A stretch of DNA of 64,000 nt from Halorientalis marina (GTDB taxonomy: Archaea; Halobacteriota; Halobacteria; Halobacteriales; Haloarculaceae): assembly GCF_023028345.1 (NCBI RefSeq), contig NZ_CP095487.1, forward strand, positions 930,001-994,000. Direction: 5' to 3'. A program made the translations under genes and the position numbers. Below are positions 55,106-62,610 of the stretch, piece by piece. Below the pieces are notes generated by a model, which made no database searches, had not been told where the DNA came from, and saw only the letters and a program-made list of their open reading frames with translations. Within the stretch, counting starts at the first letter, position 1. Every line of letters begins with the position of its first letter.

Positions 55106-55130
55106 CAGTCCCGGGGAACTCGTCCCGACT

Positions 55131-55172
55131 CGCAGGGTTTATCTGCGCGCTGTGTCGATAGTACGGTACTAT
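55131..55172 (+). promoter_or_regulatory. eL43 promoter with two inverted repeats
   Basis: The TATA-like TTTATC (55138-55143) sits inside the inverted repeat CGCAG-GGTTTAT-CTGCG (55131-55147). A second repeat, ATAGTAC-G-GTACTAT (55158-55172), runs into the ATG of eL43 (55171). The spacing of 28 bases from TATA to ATG predicts a leaderless transcript, so the second repeat would cover the start of transcription. Regulation by these repeats is inferred. Confidence 0.45.
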
Positions 55173-55449
55173 GGCCAGTGACAAAGCGAGTACGGGTAGC
55201 GCGGGCCGATTCGGCGCCCGCTACGGCCGTGTCGCCCGTCGTCGCGTCGCCGATATCGAGGCGGACATGAACGAGGACCACGAGTGCCCGGAGTGTGGCG
55301 AGAAGCGTGTCGCTCGCCAGGGGACCGGCATCTGGGAGTGTGACGACTGCGGCTACAAGTTCACCGGCGGCACGTACAAGCCGGAGACCCCGGGCGGGAA
55401 GACCGTCCGGCGCTCGATCCGGGCCGCGCTCGGAGAGGACGAGAGCTAA
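55171..55449 (+). CDS. rpl37ae: Ribosomal protein eL43 (L37Ae)
   Basis: A zinc-binding protein of the large ribosomal subunit. It is 92 residues long, the usual archaeal size. The basic N-terminus [19 protein letters not shown] is followed by a C2-C2 zinc ribbon, CPEC (C39, C42) and CDDC (C57, C60), and the conserved tail [23 protein letters not shown]. It begins a cluster with rpoP (25-base gap) and pcc1 (1-base gap), which is the standard archaeal order. Confidence 0.97.
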   Translation: MASDKASTGSAGRFGARYGRVARRRVADIEADMNEDHECPECGEKRVARQGTGIWECDDCGYKFTGGTYKPETPGGKTVRRSIRAALGEDES

Positions 55450-55474
55450 ATCACTCGCCGTCTTTCGTACACAC

Positions 55475-55609
55475 ATGAGCTACAAGTGTTCCCGATGCAA
55501 GCGTGACGTCGAACTCGACGAGTACGGTGGCGTCCGCTGTCCCTACTGTGGACACCGCGTCCTGCTGAAAGAGCGGAGCCGCGACGTCAAGGAAGTCGGC
55601 GTCCGGTAG
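55475..55609 (+). CDS. rpoP: RNA polymerase subunit P (Rpo12)
   Basis: The smallest RNA polymerase subunit (44 residues), homologous to eukaryotic Rpb12. The zinc ribbon is CSRC (5-8) and CPYC (22-25), followed by [19 protein letters not shown]. It is part of the assembly platform with Rpo3, Rpo10 and Rpo11. It starts at ATG 55475, between eL43 and pcc1, and is likely read from the eL43 promoter. Confidence 0.97.
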   Translation: MSYKCSRCKRDVELDEYGGVRCPYCGHRVLLKERSRDVKEVGVR

Positions 55610-55610
55610 C

Positions 55611-55850
55611 GTGCCGGCCGCCCACGACGCGGAACTCTCCTTCGCGTTCGACAGCGAACGCCGCGCACGGATCGTCACCGAGAGCGTTCGCCAGGAGGTC
55701 GACGAGATCGACGGCGACCGGACCCGTGCCAGCGTCGACCGAACGGCCCGGACGGTCACGGTCGCAGTCGCCGCGAGCGACCTCGTGGCGCTCCGCGCGG
55801 GATGTAACACGTGGTCGACGCTCGTCTCCGTCGCCGAACGGGTCGCCTGA
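55611..55850 (+). CDS. pcc1: KEOPS complex subunit Pcc1
   Basis: The dimerisation subunit of KEOPS, the complex that makes threonylcarbamoyladenosine at tRNA position 37. It is 79 residues long, starting at GTG 55611 one base after the rpoP stop. It has the Pcc1 pattern: an N-terminal strand HDAELSFAFDSERRARIVTESVRQEV and the C-terminal helix ASDLVALRAGCNTWSTLVSVAERV, which binds Kae1 in homologues. Other KEOPS subunits are not in this window. The downstream partner genes pfdB and DUF3194 have been separated by the next two regulatory genes. Confidence 0.92.
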   Translation: MPAAHDAELSFAFDSERRARIVTESVRQEVDEIDGDRTRASVDRTARTVTVAVAASDLVALRAGCNTWSTLVSVAERVA

Positions 55851-55916
55851 CCGCGGCAACACGCTTATCTCCTCGTGTCTCCACTATCGGTGGTACACTG
55901 AGGAGTCACACGAAAC

Positions 55917-58409
55917 ATGCAGACATCGAGCGACGGGTGGTTCCTAGACGCGGAGAGCCGCGACCACTGGCCCACGGACTTCGCAGCCGACACCGTCCTC
56001 GATGCCGTTTCCGATCTCTTCTACATCGTCGACCGGCGCGGGCAGTTCGTCGAGTGGAACGAGCGGTTCCGCGAGGCGACGGGCTACACGGACGACGAGA
56101 TCGCCGACTTGCACCAGTTCGATATCATCCCCGACGAGGCCGAATCCGAGGCGCGCCGGCTGCTGGCGGCGGTCGCCGACGGCGGGGAGATCACGGTCGA
56201 AGCGCCGCTGGTGACGACAGACGGCGACCGGGTTCCCCACGAGTTCACGGCGTCGCCGCTGACGGACGACGACGGCCGGGTCTGGGGGATGACCGGCACG
56301 GCCCGCGCGGTGTCGGCCCGGCGTGGCCGGGAGGGGCTGCTTCGTGACCTCCACAGGGTGTCGCGGGTCCTGCTCGGGGCCGAGAGCGAACAGGCGGTCG
56401 CCGACGCGGCGGTCGAAATCGCACAGGACCACTTCGAGTGTGCGACCGCGGGCGTTCGCCTGCTCGTCGACGGCCGACTGGAGATGGTTGCGGTCGAGAC
56501 GGACGACGAGCGCCTCGACGAACGGCTCCCGCCCTACGAGGTGGGCGAAGGGTTCGTCGGCGCGGCCTACGAGCGGGGGGAGCCGATCCGCTACGAGGAC
56601 CTCCGCGATCTCGACCCCGAAATCGACTACGGGCCCGCCCGGAGCGCGATGCTGCTCCCGATTCCGGGCCACGGGATGATCAACCTCGCCGCGACCGAAC
56701 CCGGCGCGTTCGACGAGGCGGACCTGGAACTGGGCCGGGTGTTCGCGGCGGACGTGGAGGCGGCCTTCGAGCGGCTCGACCGCGAGCGGCGGTTGCGCGA
56801 GCGCAAACACGAACTCGAACGGTACGAGACGCTGGTCGAGACGATGGGCGACGGCATCTACACCACGGACACGGACGGGGTAATCACGATGGCGAACGAC
56901 ACGCTCGCCGAGATGCTCGGCTACGACCGTGACGATCTCGTCGGCGAGACGCCCGACCTGGTCGTCGATTCCGACGCGTTCGAGCGGGCGAACGGCCTCG
57001 TCGAACAGCTTCTCTCTGGGGACATATCGGTCGCGACTCACGAGGCGGAGCTGGCGACCGCGGACGGGCGCTCCCTCCCCATCGAGAACCGGCTCTCCCT
57101 GCTCCCGGGCGAGGGGACCGTCGGCGTGGTTCGTGACGTGACCGAACGGCGTCGGCGCGAACAACAGCTCAAGCGCAGCCACGAGGAACTCACGCGGCTG
57201 AATCGCATCAACGAGCTGATTCAGGAGACGATTCACGCGCTCGCATCGGCGGCGACGCGCGAGGAGATCGAGACGACGGTCTGTGAGCGGCTGGCGGACT
57301 CGGAGTTCTACCGGCTGGCGATGACGGGCGACCTCCACCGCACCGACGGCGTGGTCGAGCCGAGTTCCTGGGCCGGCGACGGCACCGACTACCTGGACTC
57401 GCTGACGGTGACGTCGGCCGACGACGCGACGGGTCAGGGCCCGGGCGGCCGCGCGATCAGGACCGGTGACGTGCAGGTCTGTCAGAACGTCGCGGCGGAC
57501 CCGGGGTTCGAGCCCTGGCGCGAGGCGGCGCTGGCCCACGACCTCTGGTCGGTCACGGTCGTCCCGCTCCGGCACGGCGAGACGGTCCACGGCATCCTCG
57601 CGGTCTACGCCGACGAGACCAACGCCTTCAGCGGGCGCGAACTCCGGGCGTTCGACGTCCTCGGCGACATGATCGGCTTCGCGATCAGCGCCATCCAGAA
57701 CCGGCGACTCATCCAGGCCGACCAGGTCCAGGAGTTCGAGTTCCGGCTCGACGAATCGGATACGGTCGCGGCCGGCGTGACCGAGCACCTCGACTGTCGC
57801 TACCGCGTGCTCGGACTCGCATCGACCGCCGAGCCGGGGCTGCTCCACTACGTTGCGGTCGAGGGGGCGACGGCCGCCGAGATCGAGGCGGCCCTGAACG
57901 AGTCCGAATCGGACCGAATCGGGGACGTTCGGCTCATCAGCGACGACGGGGACACCTGTCTGGTCGAGGCGCGGGTTGTCGGCAGCGTCCCCGAGATACT
58001 TCAGGAGTCCGGCGTCCAGACCACCGAGGCAGTCGCCGAGGACGGCACCGTCGAGTTCGTCGCTCGCGGGCCACGGGACCTCGACTTTCGGACGGTGCTC
58101 GGGACGCTCGAATCCACACACGGTGGGGTCGAACTCCTGGCGAAACACGAGATCGACGCCGACGTGCGGGCCGGGCGCGGGACGCCGGTCGCGGTCGCCG
58201 ACCGTCTCACCGACCGGCAGTCGGCGGCGCTCAACGCCGCGTACTTCAGCGGTTACTTCGACTGGCCCCGGGACAGCACTGCCGAGGAGGTCGCCGACGC
58301 GCTCGGTATCTCCTCCGCGACGCTCCACCAGCATCTCCGGCACGCACAGCGAAAACTCCTCGAAGCGAGCTTCATTGACGGGGGCCGTAGCCCGAACCTA
58401 GACACGTAG
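55917..58409 (+). CDS. Bat-type sensor/transcriptional regulator (PAS-GAF-PAS-GAF-HTH10)
   Basis: An 830-residue soluble regulator of the bacterio-opsin activator class. Domain order: PAS 1 (about 25-140, DLFYIVDRRGQFVEWNERF), GAF 1 (about 145-295), PAS 2 (about 300-420, DGIYTTDTDGVITMANDTL), GAF 2 (about 440-605, VTVVPLRHGETVHGILAVY), a bacterio-opsin activator domain (about 610-765) and the HTH_10 DNA-binding domain (LTDRQSAALNAAYFSGYFDWPRDSTAEEVADALGIS region, about 770-825). It probably senses light, oxygen or redox and controls transcription; targets are unknown. TATA-like CTTATC about 50 bases upstream lies between the arms ACACG and CGTGT. Confidence 0.9.
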   Translation: MQTSSDGWFLDAESRDHWPTDFAADTVLDAVSDLFYIVDRRGQFVEWNERFREATGYTDDEIADLHQFDIIPDEAESEARRLLAAVADGGEITVEAPLVTTDGDRVPHEFTASPLTDDDGRVWGMTGTARAVSARRGREGLLRDLHRVSRVLLGAESEQAVADAAVEIAQDHFECATAGVRLLVDGRLEMVAVETDDERLDERLPPYEVGEGFVGAAYERGEPIRYEDLRDLDPEIDYGPARSAMLLPIPGHGMINLAATEPGAFDEADLELGRVFAADVEAAFERLDRERRLRERKHELERYETLVETMGDGIYTTDTDGVITMANDTLAEMLGYDRDDLVGETPDLVVDSDAFERANGLVEQLLSGDISVATHEAELATADGRSLPIENRLSLLPGEGTVGVVRDVTERRRREQQLKRSHEELTRLNRINELIQETIHALASAATREEIETTVCERLADSEFYRLAMTGDLHRTDGVVEPSSWAGDGTDYLDSLTVTSADDATGQGPGGRAIRTGDVQVCQNVAADPGFEPWREAALAHDLWSVTVVPLRHGETVHGILAVYADETNAFSGRELRAFDVLGDMIGFAISAIQNRRLIQADQVQEFEFRLDESDTVAAGVTEHLDCRYRVLGLASTAEPGLLHYVAVEGATAAEIEAALNESESDRIGDVRLISDDGDTCLVEARVVGSVPEILQESGVQTTEAVAEDGTVEFVARGPRDLDFRTVLGTLESTHGGVELLAKHEIDADVRAGRGTPVAVADRLTDRQSAALNAAYFSGYFDWPRDSTAEEVADALGISSATLHQHLRHAQRKLLEASFIDGGRSPNLDT

Positions 58410-58451
58410 GTAGACATCTCTTGAACGGGGAACGGGTACCAATGGGTACGC

Positions 58452-58841
58452 ATGGATGATCACTCCCAAGACGGAGCGACGGACTCACTGAGCCGAGGGA
58501 GTCCCCTGGGTGACGGTGGGGTCGCACTCACGCCGTCCCTGGAGACGGTGTTCGAGGTGCTGGCAGACGAGGAGCGACGGGACATCTGTCGCTTCCTCGT
58601 GTCGGAGGCGCCCGGTGTCGTGACGGTCGACGAAATCGCGAACGCACTGACCGACCACGAAACCGAACGGGAGCGGCTGGCGATCCACTGCCACCACCGC
58701 CACCTGCCGAAACTGGACGAGGCCGGCCTGATCGAGTACGACCCGCGGAGCAACGCGGTGCGGTACTGGGGCCAGCCGACCGTCGAGAAGTGGCTGGATC
58801 ACACGCGACACGTGGACGACCGGCCCGAACCCGAACCATAG
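58452..58841 (+). CDS. DUF7344-type winged-helix regulator
   Basis: A 129-residue ArsR-like winged-helix protein. After a low-complexity N-terminus (1-30), the domain [21 protein letters not shown] starts a typical haloarchaeal DUF7344 fold, with the recognition region [25 protein letters not shown] and a short wing (NAVRYWGQ). It lies 42 bases downstream of the Bat-type gene on the same strand, and the two may be co-transcribed and act in one circuit. Ligand and targets are unknown. Confidence 0.85.
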   Translation: MDDHSQDGATDSLSRGSPLGDGGVALTPSLETVFEVLADEERRDICRFLVSEAPGVVTVDEIANALTDHETERERLAIHCHHRHLPKLDEAGLIEYDPRSNAVRYWGQPTVEKWLDHTRHVDDRPEPEP

Positions 58842-58999
58842 GTTCGCGGGCCGACGAGTCCTCGTCGTCGGTCCCGGATCGGGGTTCGACTACCGGCGTC
58901 GCGAACAACACCCGCTCCATGCGCTGGATCGCGGGTGGGGGAGCCCGGTGTGCCCACGAGATGCGTGGGTTTTTCACTCCGGATGCCGACGGTCAGGGT

Positions 59000-59386
59000 A
59001 TGCAGGGTAATCTACCGCCGGAAGCACAGGAGAAAATCGAGGAACTGCAGGACCTTCAGGAGACGGCCCAGCAGGTCGCAGCCCAGAAACAGCAGGCAGA
59101 GACACAGCTGACCGAGTCCGAGACGGCGCTCGACGAGCTCGACGACGTCGACGAGGACACCACGATGTACCGCGAGGTCGGCGAACTGCTCGTCAAGACC
59201 GGCTACGGCGAGGCACGCGAGGACCTCGAGGAGAAAGTCGAGAGCCTGGAAGTGCGCGTCGACACGCTCGAAAAGCAGGAAGAGCGCGTCCAGGAGCAGT
59301 TCGAGGACCTCCAGCAGGAGCTCCAGCAGATGCTCGGCGGCGGTGGCGGCGGTGGCGGCCCGATGGGTCCCGGCGCCGGCGACTAA
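59000..59386 (+). CDS. pfdB: Prefoldin subunit beta
   Basis: A subunit of the hexameric prefoldin chaperone that hands unfolded proteins to the thermosome. It is 128 residues long, starting [20 protein letters not shown]. Two long coiled coils (about 5-50 and 75-115) flank the beta-hairpin region [20 protein letters not shown] (about 51-70), and the protein ends in a Gly-rich tail. The stop is followed at once by the ATG of the DUF3194 gene. It is probably expressed from its own promoter now that it is separated from pcc1. The 160-base gap upstream has a T-rich stretch (GGGTTTTTCAC) about 25-35 bases before the ATG. Confidence 0.96.
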   Translation: MQGNLPPEAQEKIEELQDLQETAQQVAAQKQQAETQLTESETALDELDDVDEDTTMYREVGELLVKTGYGEAREDLEEKVESLEVRVDTLEKQEERVQEQFEDLQQELQQMLGGGGGGGGPMGPGAGD

Positions 59387-59632
59387 ATGTCCGAGCCGAC
59401 TGACGAGGAGGTCGTACAGGCCGCGGCCGAGGCCGCCGAAGGCCTGGTCTTCTCGCGATACAAACAGTCCGCGGTCACCGACCTCGACGTGACCGTCTCG
59501 TTCGAGGACGGCGTTCTCGAAGTCGACGTGTACCTCAACGCACCCGACGACCGCCACGACCCCGAGCAGGTGGCCGACGATGCCGCGCTGGCGGCACGGG
59601 CGGCCGTCGACGACCTCTTTGCGGACTCCTGA
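59387..59632 (+). CDS. DUF3194 protein
   Basis: An 81-residue archaeal protein of unknown function, always close to pfdB in this cluster. It starts MSEPTDEEVVQAAAEAAEGLVFSRY, has two short strands (LDVTVSFEDGVLEVDVYLNAP) and ends in a helix (DDAALAARAAVDDLFADS). The arrangement alpha-beta-beta-alpha resembles small nucleic-acid-binding proteins and is also reminiscent of Pcc1-like dimers, but that is a guess. It is translated directly after pfdB (adjacent stop and start). Confidence 0.9.
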   Translation: MSEPTDEEVVQAAAEAAEGLVFSRYKQSAVTDLDVTVSFEDGVLEVDVYLNAPDDRHDPEQVADDAALAARAAVDDLFADS

Positions 59633-59695
59633 CGCGACGCGGTTTCGGACTCGCTTCAGGGACGGCCCTCTTCCCGGTAGCCGGCCGCTTTTCCC

Positions 59696-61993
59696 TCACT
59701 TCCAGTAGCCGCCGACGTAAGCGGCGCCGACGATGACCGCCCCGGCGAGGACTTCCCGGACCGCGACGAATCCGAGACCGAGGAACGGCTGGCCGAGGAA
59801 GCCGGCGTCGTCGCCGGCCCCGGTCGGTGCGGGCGTCCCGGTCGCGGTTCCCGTCGCCGTCCCGGCCGGTGCCCGCGTCGTGGGCGGTGCGGTCGTGGTC
59901 GGTGAGGTCGGCGCCGACGTGGGGGCCGTCGTCGTCGGTGGGGCTGTCGTGGTCGGCGGCGTCGTGGGCGTCGGCGTGGCGGTCGTCGTCGGTGTGGGCG
60001 TCGGCGTCGCCTGGACGACGAGGGAGCCGCTGGCCTCGTCGTCGTCGGTCGCGAGGACGTACTCGTACTCCCCGACCGGCACGTTCGCGAGGGTCGACTC
60101 GTAGTCGATGGTCCGGTTTTCCTCGGCCGGGACGAACACCGAGCGGTTCCCGAGCAGGCGCTCCCCGGCGCGGAGCGTGACGAACTGCGCGCCGTCGTCG
60201 ACGCCGGTGTTTTCGATGGTCGCGGTCAGGGCCGACAGCGGGCGGCCCTGGGTGACAGTTACGTTCGCCGGGGCGTCGTCGACCTCGAACCGCACCGGGT
60301 TCTCGGGGTTCCGGGCGAGAACGACGGGCCGGCGGTCGTGGAGCCGCTCGCGCAGGAACGTCTCGATTTCGACGGGGTACTCCCGGGAGAGCGGCGAGAG
60401 GTCGACGCTGGGCCGGAAGACTCCGTCGGACTCGATGACGACGTCCTCTATCTCGATGGTCGTCGGCGGCTCGCCGTCCTCGGAGATGAGTTGGATGCCG
60501 ATATCGGTCCCGGGCGCGTAGTTGGTGTACCCCGGGATGCGCTCGCCGGCCTCGTTCGAGACGATCACCTCGCCGTCGCGGCTCAGGCGCGTGTACCTGA
60601 TGCGCGGTTCGACGAGGGTGAACTCCGTCGAGACCGTCCGCCGCTCCTCGTCGACGCCGAAGTAGGGGTACTGCCCCGCCTCGTTGGGCGTCGGGGCCGC
60701 GGCGAAGGGACCAGGGGCGCTCCCGTCGTCGGGCAGGTCGAACTCGTAGCGCTCCCCCGCGGTCGACTCGACGGTGTAGGTCACCTCGAACGTCGCGTTG
60801 GGCGAGAACTCCCGGTCGAACGTCGACCCCTTCCGCGTGTCGATCACGAGGTAGAACTCGTCGCGATCCCCGGAGAACACGACCGAGAGGCCGTCCTCGG
60901 TGGCGTCGTCGAGCGACAGCGTCGCGGGCTCGGTGTTCGGTCCGGGGTCGGTCTCCTCGATGGTGAGGCTGACGCCCTCCTCGATGCCGTTCAGTTCCTG
61001 GAGGAACTCCGGGCCGGTCCTTGCGGGGGCGATGGTCCCGACATCGGTCTCGGTGAGGGAGCCGATGGTCCCGTGGAGGCCGTCGGTGCTGAACCCCCCG
61101 ACGATGATGCGGTCACCCTTCGCGACGCGGTCCCGCTCGGTCCAGACCGCCCGGAGCTGGCCGAGTTCGTCGGTCGCCGCGGCACCGTCCCGTGGCGCGA
61201 TGTACGTCGACGGTTCCTCGAAGTCGATCTCGGGCTGGACGAACCGGAGGTTCGAGCGGTCGACCGGGTCCGCGGCGTAGGCGATGCCGTCGTCACCGAG
61301 GACGACGGTCCCGTTGGTCATGAGCAGCCGGTACCGTTTCGGCTGGAGCGGACGGGGCGGCCGCGAGACATCCATCTCGGCCCGGAGATCGGCGAGCGTG
61401 TCGATCTCGGTGCCGTTGGCCGCCTCGAACCGGAGGCCGTCGAACGGGCCCGTCGGCGGGTTGGCCGCACCCAGTTCGTGGTCGTAGCTCGTGACGCCGC
61501 TCGAAAAGACCGCTCCCGAGGACGCGTCGGTCCCGAGCAGCCGCGTGTTGATTGTGAACGTCGTCCCGCCTCCGGGGATGGAGAGCACGTCGACGAAGTT
61601 CGTCACCGAGGTCTCCCCCTCCTGTCTGTCCCCGCCGACCAGCAGGTAGCCGCCACAGTTGACCGTCACCTCGACGTGCCCGCCGGCCTCGTCCTCGTAG
61701 GCGTCGTTCGGGAAACAGTCGTTCGCCTGGAGCGTGCGGAGGCGCACCGTCGTCGTCCCGTTGGTCGCCGTCACCCCGCCGCCCTCGACGACCGCCGTCC
61801 AGTTCCCGCCCGTGGCGTTCGCTCCGGTGCTCTCGCTCGGGGCAGGCGCCGCACTCGCCGGCGCCGCGGCCGCGACGCCGAACACCACGACGGTACAGCA
61901 CGCGACGAGCGCGACCCACACGGCCCGACGGCACAGACTCCAGCCTGTCGGGCGGGTCGAACCGGTCCGTGATAGGGTGGCAGTGTCGGTCAT
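59696..61993 (-). CDS. Cell-surface protein with Thr-rich stalk and C-terminal anchor
   Basis: A 765-residue secreted protein. The start MTDTATLSRTGSTRPTGW leads into a signal peptide (CRRAVWVALVACCTVVVFGVAAAAPASA, split here at the hydrophobic core) with cleavage near residue 55. Beta-rich ectodomains occupy about 60-640 and include a BGTF-like surface region (PRIRYTRLSRDGEVIVSNEAG) and a CARDB-like domain near the end (VTVTQGRPLSALTATIENTG). A Thr/Pro-rich glycosylation stalk (about 650-730) follows, then a hydrophobic C-terminal segment (VREVLAGAVIVGAAYVGGY). It is probably a S-layer-associated or adhesin-type protein. The promoter-like TTTTATT lies about 80 bases upstream. Confidence 0.8.
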   Translation of the reverse strand: MTDTATLSRTGSTRPTGWSLCRRAVWVALVACCTVVVFGVAAAAPASAAPAPSESTGANATGGNWTAVVEGGGVTATNGTTTVRLRTLQANDCFPNDAYEDEAGGHVEVTVNCGGYLLVGGDRQEGETSVTNFVDVLSIPGGGTTFTINTRLLGTDASSGAVFSSGVTSYDHELGAANPPTGPFDGLRFEAANGTEIDTLADLRAEMDVSRPPRPLQPKRYRLLMTNGTVVLGDDGIAYAADPVDRSNLRFVQPEIDFEEPSTYIAPRDGAAATDELGQLRAVWTERDRVAKGDRIIVGGFSTDGLHGTIGSLTETDVGTIAPARTGPEFLQELNGIEEGVSLTIEETDPGPNTEPATLSLDDATEDGLSVVFSGDRDEFYLVIDTRKGSTFDREFSPNATFEVTYTVESTAGERYEFDLPDDGSAPGPFAAAPTPNEAGQYPYFGVDEERRTVSTEFTLVEPRIRYTRLSRDGEVIVSNEAGERIPGYTNYAPGTDIGIQLISEDGEPPTTIEIEDVVIESDGVFRPSVDLSPLSREYPVEIETFLRERLHDRRPVVLARNPENPVRFEVDDAPANVTVTQGRPLSALTATIENTGVDDGAQFVTLRAGERLLGNRSVFVPAEENRTIDYESTLANVPVGEYEYVLATDDDEASGSLVVQATPTPTPTTTATPTPTTPPTTTAPPTTTAPTSAPTSPTTTAPPTTRAPAGTATGTATGTPAPTGAGDDAGFLGQPFLGLGFVAVREVLAGAVIVGAAYVGGYWK

Positions 61994-62167
61994 CGTCGCG
62001 GTGGTGCCGTCGCGGCGCCGATGTCGGCGGGCCCGCTGGCGGTCTCCGTTGCCGGCCCTACCCCCGACGCCCAATAAAACGCATCGCCCGAGTTATCAAA
62101 CCCGATACCGGTGCTGGCGGTCGATCCGAGGCCAAGTTTTTATCCGGCCCCCTGCGTCACCACGGGT

Positions 62168-62590
62168 ATGAAGGACTGTCGGCGGTGCGGGTCGGCCATC
62201 GACGACGCCGCACAGTTCTGTCCGGACTGTGGCACGCCCCAGACCGACGAGGCGCGGGCGCAGTTCGCGGACCTCGCCCAGGAGGAACTCGACGAGAGCG
62301 GCCTGCCGGGCGGCGGCGACCGCGGGAAACTGCTCGCACAGCTGACCGGCGACACCGACCGGCTGTGGGACCGTGCGGGCTACGCCGTCGGGTTCGTGAC
62401 CATCGTCCTGGCGCTGTCCGTGCTCACCGACCCCGCGGGCGTGCCGCTGTTGCTGGCTGGCCTCGTCATCCTCCCGCCGACGCGACACCTGCTCGGGCGA
62501 CCGTTCGGCCGGCCGTTCATCCGGGAGTTCATGGTCGCGCTGTACGCGGTTTTCGCCGTCCTCGGCGGGGCCCTGTTCGTCCTCCTGTGA
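62168..62590 (+). CDS. Zinc-ribbon membrane protein
   Basis: A 140-residue protein. The N-terminal double zinc knuckle CRRC (4-7) and CPDC (18-21) is followed by a helical linker (ARAQFADLAQEELDESG) and three hydrophobic segments (about 72-88, 94-108, 120-140). The zinc_ribbon_2-plus-TM layout is common in haloarchaea and has no known function. ATG 62168 is about 27 bases after the TATA-like TTTTTATCC, so the transcript is leaderless. It converges with the DUF2070 gene. Confidence 0.85.
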   Translation: MKDCRRCGSAIDDAAQFCPDCGTPQTDEARAQFADLAQEELDESGLPGGGDRGKLLAQLTGDTDRLWDRAGYAVGFVTIVLALSVLTDPAGVPLLLAGLVILPPTRHLLGRPFGRPFIREFMVALYAVFAVLGGALFVLL

Positions 62591-62610
62591 CGCCGGCCGC
62601 GGCCCCGTCC

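Noticed and set aside
58860-58960. Possible tRNA because of a T-loop-like GGTTCGACTACC
   Set aside because: No matching acceptor stem, D-arm or anticodon arm could be folded around it.
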